This document shows, one piece after another, positions 1-5,661 of a DNA stretch of 5,661 nt (the stretch's first letter is position 1; every line of letters begins with the position of its first letter). The notes beneath the pieces are model-generated. The model saw nothing but the letters and a program-made list of their open reading frames with translations, searched no databases and was not told where the DNA came from. The stretch comes from Planctomycetota bacterium. Lineage in GTDB: Bacteria; Planctomycetota; Planctomycetia; Pirellulales; Thermoguttaceae. A program made the position numbers and the translations under genes. The stretch spans positions 1-5,661 of the forward strand of contig DQVB01000401.1 in assembly GCA_015661985.1 (NCBI GenBank), read 5' to 3'.

Positions 1-1
1 C

Positions 2-688
2 CGTTCCGTCGTGGTACGAGCCGCAGCCGGCCGGCAGTCGGAGGATGTCGCTTTGTACGAAGAAAGCGTGGATTCGCTCCGCACGTGCCTGCTGTTGTCT
101 GATGGGGTCAAAGATGCCAAGACGTTCGTTATCACCAGCGCGGCGAACAACGAAGGAAAAACGAGTGTGTCCGTGCAGTTGGCGGCCAGCATCGCGCGGG
201 CCAGCGGCCACGCCACTCTGCTGGTCGACGCCGACATGCGGGCGCCCGACATCCATCGGCTGCTGGGCGTGGAGAAATCGCCCGGTTTGGCCGATGTGCT
301 GGCGCAGCAAGCCACCTTGGACGAGGCGATCAACACCAATTGGAGTTCGTCCGTACACGTGTTGGCAGCGGGACGGCGCGGGGTGAGCCCGTACAGTTTG
401 TTGGGCAACGGCAATCTGGAGCCCCTTTTGCGGGAACTGGCCGAGCGATACGCCTACGTGGTCATCGACACCCCGCCTGTGCTGGCCTGCGCCGAAAGCA
501 TGATCTTGGCCAAGGCCGCGGACGTCACGCTCATCTGCGCTCGCCGCGACGTGAGCCGGATGGACCAGGTGCACAAAGCAACTGAGCGGCTTGGTGTGAC
601 CGGCGCGCGGCTGGCTGGCTTGGTATTGGTCGGCGTACCGTCACGGATCTATTCGTACCGGTACGGCCGATATCGGTTTCAGGAGTGA
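2..688 (+). CDS. Polysaccharide biosynthesis tyrosine autokinase (BY-kinase, CpsD/Wzc-type), C-terminal part
   Basis: This is the cytoplasmic ATPase domain of a bacterial tyrosine kinase. In this family it autophosphorylates a C-terminal tyrosine cluster and controls polymerisation and export of capsule or exopolysaccharide. Numbered from the in-frame GTG at 11, a P-loop of the form AxxxxGKT lies at residues 44-51 (AANNEGKT). Walker A' is at 70-77 (LLVDADMR), Walker B at 149-156 (YVVIDTPP), and the tail carries tyrosines at 214, 216, 218 and 221. The frame is open to the window edge and no ribosome binding site is visible before the GTG. The gene therefore probably continues upstream, perhaps into a Wzz-like membrane domain, but a stand-alone CpsD-type kinase starting at 11 cannot be excluded. 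Two oddities stand out. The usual Pro-Gly of the P-loop is Asn-Asn. The oligomerisation motif ExxRxxR reads ESVDSLR, so its first Arg is lost. The family assignment is firm; the particular polysaccharide is unknown. Confidence 0.9.
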   Translation, partial: RSVVVRAAAGRQSEDVALYEESVDSLRTCLLLSDGVKDAKTFVITSAANNEGKTSVSVQLAASIARASGHATLLVDADMRAPDIHRLLGVEKSPGLADVLAQQATLDEAINTNWSSSVHVLAAGRRGVSPYSLLGNGNLEPLLRELAERYAYVVIDTPPVLACAESMILAKAADVTLICARRDVSRMDQVHKATERLGVTGARLAGLVLVGVPSRIYSYRYGRYRFQE

Positions 689-693
689 GACCT

Positions 694-756
694 TTGAATG
701 CCGGATTCCGGGTGTGTTTCGCCCTTTCGTGCCTTGTACTTGGGATTCTCCGCTAA
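694..756 (+). pseudogene. Possible truncated gene start (20-codon signal-peptide-like frame)
   Basis: A TTG codon at 694 lies eight bases after an AGGAG motif (681-685) that overlaps the end of the kinase gene, the arrangement expected for a translationally coupled next gene. The frame encodes 20 residues: a short start with one Arg (MNAGFR), then a hydrophobic run (VCFALSCLVLGIL), then Arg and a TAA at 754-756. This looks like the beginning of a secreted or membrane protein that was cut short, which would make it the remnant of a lost third gene. It could equally be a chance frame or a tiny leader peptide. Neither of the other two frames extends it into a recognisable protein. An overlapping ATG at 698 opens a 101-codon frame with no protein-like character. 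Confidence 0.2.
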
Positions 757-850
757 CCGTTTGTCGCAGCATTGCGCACGGGGACTCAGGGTGGGCTCGC
801 GGCCGCTAGAGGGCGGCGGTATCGGTTCACGGCATGGTGGGCGTGCCCTT

Positions 851-880
851 CTTTGGAGTGCGGCGACTTGCCGCCGCTTT
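851..880 (+). repeat. Left arm of the foldback element, a REP-like hairpin
   Basis: This arm contains its own perfect 5-bp stem, GCGGC at 860-864 and GCCGC at 870-874, with a 5-base loop GACTT. It is flanked by CTTTGGAGT on the left and CGCTTT on the right. It is the inverted partner of 1044-1073. The hairpin core within conserved flanks is typical of REP-type intergenic palindromes. Confidence 0.5.
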
Positions 881-1043
881 TCCCTCTCACTGCCAAGCTC
901 TGCTTCGCATCCGAGCGGCCTGCCTGTGCGTCACACGCGGACCGGAGGGCGCCGCAGACGGGGCTGGGCCGGCGCGGCGATCGAGGCAGGCTCGGCCACG
1001 TAGTCAGTGCCTCGGGCCAAGCGCGGGCAGGAGGACAGGAACG

Positions 1044-1073
1044 AAAGCGGCAATGAACTGCCGCACTCCAAAG
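1044..1073 (-). repeat. Right arm of the foldback element, a REP-like hairpin
   Basis: This arm holds a 6-bp stem, GCGGCA at 1047-1052 with TGCCGC at 1059-1064, around the loop ATGAAC. Relative to the left arm the loop bases differ but the stem-forming ability is kept. That pattern is expected when a hairpin is conserved by structure or spread as a family with variable loops. It ends 38 bases before the start codon of the TPR gene. Confidence 0.5.
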
Positions 1074-1100
1074 GGCCCCGACCCGTTTGATTGCATGTGC

Positions 1101-1105
1101 AGGAG
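1101..1105 (+). promoter_or_regulatory. Ribosome binding site fixing the TPR gene start at 1112
   Basis: AGGAG lies six bases before the ATG at 1112, an ideal Shine-Dalgarno spacing. The more upstream in-frame TTG at 1091 has no comparable site before it, and the AGGAG would fall inside the coding region if that start were used. The ATG is therefore preferred. Confidence 0.75.
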
Positions 1106-1111
1106 CAGACC

Positions 1112-4100
1112 ATGGACGCCAGCGCCACGGTGACTGAACGACACAAGACGCAGCCCCAGGCGGGGGCGCCGCCGGGTGAAGAAATCCTGGTGCGCCGACA
1201 GGTCAATTGGCCGCTCGTTCTGATCACGTTGGGCGTAGTGGTCGTGCTGGCTGTGGGGGGCTATTTCTGGCACGGGTGGCAGGTGGACCGCATTGCGGGG
1301 GCCCTGAACCAGCGAGCGGAACGGTACTTGAAGGACGGTGAGGCGGGCAAGGCGGCCAGCTGTCTGTGGCGATACTTGCGCCTGCATCCCGACGACGCCG
1401 ATGCCCGATGCCGGTTGGCCGAAGTGTACGACAAGTCGGCCACGGCGCCTCGGGAGAAGCTCCGCGCCATAGAGCTCTACTACCAGGCGATTGGTGTGGC
1501 CAGCGCCACGCGCCAATTTGCCCTGCGCATTCGGCTGGCCGAACTGCTGCTGGAACTGCGCCGGCCCGCTGAAGCGGAGACCGAGGCCAAGAAACTGCTC
1601 CAAACCGATCCGATCAATGCCACGGCCCAGCGACTCTTGACTCTGGCCGTCTACCAGCAATTCGAGGACGGGGCCTTTCGCGACAAGCCACGACAGGGCA
1701 AGCCCCCCGAGGAACTGCTGCGGCGGGCACTGAAGGCCAACCCGGGGGATATTGAACTGTCAGTGGCACTGGCCCGGCTCTTGCGCATCAATGACGCCGA
1801 GGAGACGGCACTGACGGAAGAGACCCGCCAGCTGGATCTGGAGGTCCGTGCTCGCGAGGCGGATGCCCTGGTGGACCAGATGGTTCAGGACAACCCGTCT
1901 GATCCCGAAGCGTACCTGGCGCGCTACCGATACCGTGACGAGTTCGGGCTCCCAGGACGCGAAGAGGACGTCGAGGCGGCCCTTGAGTGTGGGGCAGAGA
2001 GCCTCGAGGTGCTGTTGGTGGCCGGACATTTTGCCCTCAACCGCTATTTGGCCGCCGCCAACAGCAAACCGCCCGAGCCCGAAGCGGATCAATACTACGA
2101 GCAAAGCAAACGGCACTTCGGCCGCGTTGTGGACGTTGCCCCCGAGGATCCGCGAGGATACTTGGGTTTGGGAGACGCCTACGCCACTCGCGGCGAACTG
2201 GAAGCGGCGATCGACGCCTGGTCAAAGGGCTTGGAAGCGACCGATCTTCTGGATGCGGAGTTCGCCCTGCGCATCGCCCGCGCGCTTTACTTCGCGAAAA
2301 GCGGCGTGCTGGAGAAAGCGAAGGTCGAACGGCTGCTGGGCACGTTGGATCGAGTGGCTGGCAACCAGGGGGCCTTTGCCAACCGGAGCCAGCGGGATAC
2401 GTTCGACCGCTGGCGACTCCTGGCACACGGAAGGCAGGCGATAAACCGCCGCCAGCCGTACGAGGCGTTGGACTTCGCCGCCCGGGCGACCGTTGCCGGC
2501 AAATCCGGCCAGGGGGAAGGGGAACTGACCAGCCGGCTGGAGGCCCAAAACTTCCTGGCCACCGTCTACGGCCGACTCGGCTGGTGGGAGCAGGCCGCCA
2601 GCGCGTACGAACAGGCGGCGCTGTTGGCGCCCGAAATGGCTTCGTTGCGCCAAGCTGCTGGCGACGCGTGGTCTCAAGCGGGGCGGTTCAACGAAGCGGT
2701 CCGCTGTTATGGCCAAGCGCTGCAGATTCAGCAGACGCCGGGCCTGTGGCGTGCACTGGCGTGGGTCTTGCTCCGACAGGAACTGCTCCGACCGAAAAGC
2801 CAGCGCAGGTGGCGCGATTTCCTGAACGCGTTGGCTCGGGCCAAAGAGGCCACCAAAGACGCCCCGCCCGAAGAGCGTTGGCGACTGGATTATGCCGAGT
2901 CGCTGTACGAGCTGTTTCGGGAGACCGACCCAGTGGCCCGGGAGCAGGCCAAGGGGAAGGTGACGGAGCGGTTCCGCCTGCTGGAACAGCAGTACGCCAA
3001 AGTGCCCGATCTGCTGCAGCGGCTGGTCCTGAGGTACGAAGAACTCGGCCTTCAGGAGGACGCCGACCGGGTGCTGGGCAAGCTGGCCGCTATGAAAGAC
3101 GTGCCCGCTGAGCTGATTGCCCAGTTGCGGTCGTCGGTCCTGCTCAGGCGCGGGCGTTTGGACGACGCGCGCCAGACGCTGCTTGCCGGCCTGCAAAAGG
3201 CTTCGCCCGCTGCGGCGGAAGCCATGGAAATCGCCCTGGTGAACCTGGACATCCGCGACGGCAAACCGGACCAGGCCCGCCGGCGCCTGGTGCGCCTGCA
3301 TTCGCGCGACCCGAACAACCTGGGCGTCGTCCGCCGGTTGGCCGAACTGGCCTTGGACCGTGGCCAGCTGCGTGACGCAGAGCATTGGATCAAGATGCTG
3401 CGCAGCCGGGAGGGCAAGCGGGGGGTGTACTGGCGATACTACGAAGCGCGCCGGCTGCTGGCCGACAGCGCCGCCAGCAACAGCGCGGTGGACAAAGCGG
3501 TCGAGCTCCAGGCGGAAATCGAGCGCTACCGGCCTGAATGGCCCTTCGGGTATCTGCTCAAGGGGCAAGTGTTTGAGCGGCAGGGCATGTTCCTGGGGGC
3601 GGTCGACGCATACAAACAGGCGGTTGAGCTGGGGGCCTCCACCCCGGCGATCTATGAAAGGCTGATTTCCCTTCTCGTGCAAACGCGGCAATTCGACGCG
3701 GCCAATCGCTACCTGGCCCAACTCCGCGAAACGACGGTCCTGTCGGAGCGGCTGGAGTCGCTCCAAATGTTCCTGGCCCTCCAAAGCGGCGACGCCGCCG
3801 CGGCCGCGGCCCTGGCCAAGAAGGCCGTCGATGCCCGGCCCGAAGACGCCATGGCCTGGGTCCGACTGGGGCAGACGCTCACGGCCGCCCAGCGCAGCGA
3901 AGAAGCCGAAGCGGCCTTCCTGCAGGCCGTCCAGATTTCGCCGGAAGATGCCCGGGTGCGTGCTGCACTGTTCAACTTCTACCTGAAGACCAAACAGGTC
4001 GAACGTGCCCGCCAGCTGCTGGATCAGCTGGCTGCCAAAGGCCATCTCAAAGACCAGGAGCGCACGGCGCTGCTGAGCCGCGGGTATGAATTGATCGGCG

Positions 4101-5587
4101 ACCAGCAAAAGGCCGAAGCGGCTTACCAGGAAGCCATGCGCCTGATGCCCGACAACCCGACAACCCACCTGCGGTGGGCCGAATACCTGCTGCGGAGCAC
4201 GGGCCGAAGGCGATTGGACGAAGCTGAACGGGCTCTGCGGCGCGTGCTGCAGCTTGCGCCCGAGACGGATGCGGCCCGGCGACTGCTGGCCAGCGTGTTG
4301 GCCATGCGCGGCGGCGCGGCGGCTTGGCAGGAGGCGTTCCGGCTGCTGCAGGCCCCCGGGTCCGATGCGGCCACGGTCGATCGCCGCCTCCAAGCCCTGT
4401 TCCTGGTCAGCCGGGGGGGGACGGCCAGCTTCGAAAAGGCCCGCCAGCTGCTCGAGGACTTGCTGTCCGACCCGCGACAAACGACCGACGGCGATCTGCT
4501 GCTGCTGGCCAAACTGGACGAAACGGAGGGCAAGTTTCAGTCGGCCGAGCAGCGCTACGTGAGCTTGCTCGGACGGGCGGATCCCCAGCCGGATCACCTG
4601 GCCGCCTACATTGACTTCCTGCTGCGCCGCGATGCGGCCGATCGGGCCACCGGTTGGCTCAACAAACTGGAGTCCGTCGCCGGCGATAGCGCCAATGCCC
4701 TGGCGTTGCGAGCCCGCTGGCTCAAGGCCCGGGGCGAACCGGTCGAAGCATGGCTCGAGGAGAAAGCCAAGAGTTTGCTCGAAGGGGCGGGCGAAGATAA
4801 CAATCGCCAGCTGGCCGCCATGAAGCTGGTGGGCGACACCTATACGTTGGCCGAACTGCACGCGGCGGCTGAGCCCTGGTACCGGAAAGTGCATGAGCGC
4901 CAGCCCGCAGCGTTCGCCCCCTTGGCCCTGTCATTGGCCAGGCAAGGGCGTTTGGACGAGGCGATCGACCTGTGCCTTGAAGGCGCCGACTTGGTTCCAC
5001 CGGCCCGGACAGCTGGCACCTTGGCCGCCGTGCTCACCGCCGGCTCGCCCACCCCCGAGCATGCCGAGAAGCTGCCGCCCGTCTTCAACAAATGGCTGGA
5101 AAAAAGCCCCAATGACGCCAATCTGATCTTCGCCGTCTCGTTGGCACAGTTGGCCCTGGGCCATATGGACGAATCCATACGACTGTGCCAGCGGCTGGTG
5201 GAGGTTGAGCCGGAAAACGTAGCCGCCCTGAATAACCTGGCCACGCTGCTGGGAGAACAATCCGGAAGCGGCCAACCGGGCATGGAATACGTGGATAAAG
5301 CGATCCGCATTGCCGGCCCCCGTGCCTACCTGATGGACACCAAAGGCATGCTGCTGCTGTACGACGGCAAACTGAAAGAAGCCATCGCCTGCCTGGAAGA
5401 CGCGGTCCACAGCCTGGCCGTCGATCCGCGCTACCACTTCCACCTGGCCGTCGCCTACCTGCGCGTGGGCCGCAAAGACGACGCGGCCCGCCAGTTTGCC
5501 ATCGCCCAACGCACGGGCCTGGCCAACCAGATCCTGACCCCCACGGACCAGCGACTGCTCAAGGAATTGAACGTCGTCCTGCCATAG
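1112..5587 (+). CDS. Giant membrane-anchored tetratricopeptide-repeat protein
   Basis: This is a complete protein of about 1,491 residues. A polar N-terminus of about 32 residues contains an Arg-Arg pair at 28-29 and precedes a single hydrophobic helix at about 33-53 (from NWPLVLITL to GGYFW). This suggests an N-in anchor with the body outside the cytoplasmic membrane. There is no lipobox or cleavable signal peptide. From about residue 65 to the C-terminus the chain is almost entirely paired helices of TPR type. The clearest repeats are near 348-378 (YLGLGDAYATRGELEAAIDA), 479-541, 811-871, 913-975, 985-1065 and 1370-1480. Such arrays act as protein-binding scaffolds; I see no catalytic motif. 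The layout resembles TPR proteins of exopolysaccharide/exosortase loci such as PrsT, but this one is longer and anchored differently. The upstream tyrosine kinase supports a role in polysaccharide assembly or secretion, by inference only. The gene class is certain; the function is not. Confidence 0.9.
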   Translation: MDASATVTERHKTQPQAGAPPGEEILVRRQVNWPLVLITLGVVVVLAVGGYFWHGWQVDRIAGALNQRAERYLKDGEAGKAASCLWRYLRLHPDDADARCRLAEVYDKSATAPREKLRAIELYYQAIGVASATRQFALRIRLAELLLELRRPAEAETEAKKLLQTDPINATAQRLLTLAVYQQFEDGAFRDKPRQGKPPEELLRRALKANPGDIELSVALARLLRINDAEETALTEETRQLDLEVRAREADALVDQMVQDNPSDPEAYLARYRYRDEFGLPGREEDVEAALECGAESLEVLLVAGHFALNRYLAAANSKPPEPEADQYYEQSKRHFGRVVDVAPEDPRGYLGLGDAYATRGELEAAIDAWSKGLEATDLLDAEFALRIARALYFAKSGVLEKAKVERLLGTLDRVAGNQGAFANRSQRDTFDRWRLLAHGRQAINRRQPYEALDFAARATVAGKSGQGEGELTSRLEAQNFLATVYGRLGWWEQAASAYEQAALLAPEMASLRQAAGDAWSQAGRFNEAVRCYGQALQIQQTPGLWRALAWVLLRQELLRPKSQRRWRDFLNALARAKEATKDAPPEERWRLDYAESLYELFRETDPVAREQAKGKVTERFRLLEQQYAKVPDLLQRLVLRYEELGLQEDADRVLGKLAAMKDVPAELIAQLRSSVLLRRGRLDDARQTLLAGLQKASPAAAEAMEIALVNLDIRDGKPDQARRRLVRLHSRDPNNLGVVRRLAELALDRGQLRDAEHWIKMLRSREGKRGVYWRYYEARRLLADSAASNSAVDKAVELQAEIERYRPEWPFGYLLKGQVFERQGMFLGAVDAYKQAVELGASTPAIYERLISLLVQTRQFDAANRYLAQLRETTVLSERLESLQMFLALQSGDAAAAAALAKKAVDARPEDAMAWVRLGQTLTAAQRSEEAEAAFLQAVQISPEDARVRAALFNFYLKTKQVERARQLLDQLAAKGHLKDQERTALLSRGYELIGDQQKAEAAYQEAMRLMPDNPTTHLRWAEYLLRSTGRRRLDEAERALRRVLQLAPETDAARRLLASVLAMRGGAAAWQEAFRLLQAPGSDAATVDRRLQALFLVSRGGTASFEKARQLLEDLLSDPRQTTDGDLLLLAKLDETEGKFQSAEQRYVSLLGRADPQPDHLAAYIDFLLRRDAADRATGWLNKLESVAGDSANALALRARWLKARGEPVEAWLEEKAKSLLEGAGEDNNRQLAAMKLVGDTYTLAELHAAAEPWYRKVHERQPAAFAPLALSLARQGRLDEAIDLCLEGADLVPPARTAGTLAAVLTAGSPTPEHAEKLPPVFNKWLEKSPNDANLIFAVSLAQLALGHMDESIRLCQRLVEVEPENVAALNNLATLLGEQSGSGQPGMEYVDKAIRIAGPRAYLMDTKGMLLLYDGKLKEAIACLEDAVHSLAVDPRYHFHLAVAYLRVGRKDDAARQFAIAQRTGLANQILTPTDQRLLKELNVVLP

Positions 5588-5661
5588 CAGGGTCGTTTAG
5601 CCGCGGGCCGAAGGCGTGCGCGTCCTCCGGCTGCAGCACCCCCACGCCGCAAAGCCGCGCC
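5588..5661. other. Non-coding tail after the TPR gene, possible intergenic repeat
   Basis: The 74 bases after the TAG stop are GC-rich and contain GTTTAGCCGCGGGCCGAAGG (5595-5614), which looks like an intergenic repeat motif rather than coding sequence. GGCGTG at 5613-5618 can pair with CACGCC at 5643-5648 around a 24-base loop, a weak stem with no following T-run. I therefore do not call a terminator. The window ends before the next gene can be seen. Confidence 0.3.

Larger units (their letters stand above)
851..1073. repeat. Foldback element with 30-base imperfect terminal inverted repeats (REP-pair or MITE-like)
   Basis: The left end (851-880) and right end (1044-1073) are inverted copies. 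The outer 14 bases match exactly (CTTTGGAGTGCGGC at 851-864 against its complement at 1060-1073). After a divergent 8-base middle, another 8 bases match exactly (GCCGCTTT at 873-880 against 1044-1051). The spacing is equal in both arms. Further inverted pairs nest inside: 911-916 with 990-995, 920-925 with 984-989, 950-955 with 974-979, and a small hairpin at 928-938. There is no coding capacity for a transposase and no clear target-site duplication at the ends. The architecture fits two REP-like palindromes in opposite orientation or a short non-autonomous element. It could also be transcribed into a long structured leader of the TPR gene. The repeat is visible in the sequence; its class is inferred. 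Confidence 0.65.
689..1111. other. Intergenic region between kinase and TPR genes
   Basis: This gap of about 420 bases holds no convincing full gene. The open frames of about 100 codons that cross it are rich in Arg, Gly, Ser and Pro, match no family I recognise and run through the palindromic element, so I treat them as chance frames. It contains a short signal-peptide-like frame at 694-756, a stretch at 757-850 in which I see nothing recognisable, the foldback element at 851-1073, and the ribosome binding site of the TPR gene at 1101-1105. I could not identify a reliable -35/-10 or sigma-54 promoter by eye. I also saw no hairpin followed by a T-run that would end transcription of the kinase. 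Confidence 0.7.

Noticed and set aside
698..1003. 101-codon + strand frame starting with ATG just after the kinase
   Set aside because: Its translation is rich in Arg, Ser and Gly with no recognisable fold, and it runs through the inverted-repeat arm. The AGGAG is 12 bases from its ATG, poorer spacing than for the TTG at 694.
1091..1111. TTG at 1091 as the start of the TPR protein
   Set aside because: It would place the AGGAG inside the coding sequence and lacks its own ribosome binding site. The ATG at 1112 is better on both counts.
1004..1660. 218-codon minus strand frame spanning the gap and the start of the TPR gene
   Set aside because: Most of it is antisense to the TPR N-terminal region including the membrane helix, and it shows no protein-like motif.
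1987..3111. 374-codon + strand frame inside the TPR gene
   Set aside because: It is an out-of-frame shadow with Arg/Gly-rich low-information translation, while the main frame gives continuous TPR repeats over the same stretch.
2222..4894. Very long open frame on the minus strand (about 890 codons) inside the TPR gene
   Set aside because: It lies wholly antisense to a clearly real TPR gene. Its translation is rich in Gln, Arg, Gly and Pro with no domain, as expected from GC-rich codon bias on the opposite strand.
5613..5648. Hairpin after the TPR gene as an intrinsic terminator
   Set aside because: The stem is only 6 bp with a 24-base loop and no T-run follows it.

Overview
The window is a GC-rich bacterial segment with two genes on the + strand, separated by a gap of about 420 bases. 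The first is the C-terminal part of a polysaccharide-type tyrosine autokinase (BY-kinase, CpsD/Wzc family), cut by the left edge. The second is a complete, very large protein of about 1,491 residues. It has one N-terminal membrane anchor and tetratricopeptide (TPR) helical repeats over nearly its whole length. No taxonomic marker is present. The GC-rich codon usage, the giant anchored TPR protein beside an exopolysaccharide kinase, and the palindromic intergenic sequences fit a planctomycete-like organism best, but this is an inference.

Layout: 2-688 kinase, open to the left; 689-1111 intergenic; 1112-5587 TPR protein; 5588-5661 non-coding tail. Just after the kinase, at 694-756, there is a short translatable stretch with a good ribosome binding site. 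It looks like the start of a secreted or membrane protein that stops after 20 codons. At 851-1073 lies a 223-base foldback element. Its 30-base ends are imperfect inverted copies of each other, each end is itself a small hairpin, and further inverted pairs nest inside. It resembles a pair of REP-type palindromes or a small non-autonomous (MITE-like) element, and it ends only 38 bases before the TPR gene's start codon.

Working model (inference): the kinase would control chain length or export of an extracellular polysaccharide through phosphorylation of its C-terminal tyrosine cluster. The TPR protein would be a membrane-tethered scaffold on the outer face of the cytoplasmic membrane, similar in layout to TPR proteins found in exopolysaccharide/exosortase loci such as PrsT. 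Nothing in the window proves that the two genes share a pathway. The long gap argues against tight translational coupling, although both genes face the same way. I found no CRISPR array, tRNA, rRNA, transposase or phage gene. The most notable features are the foldback element, the degenerate motifs in the kinase and the truncated reading frame after it.
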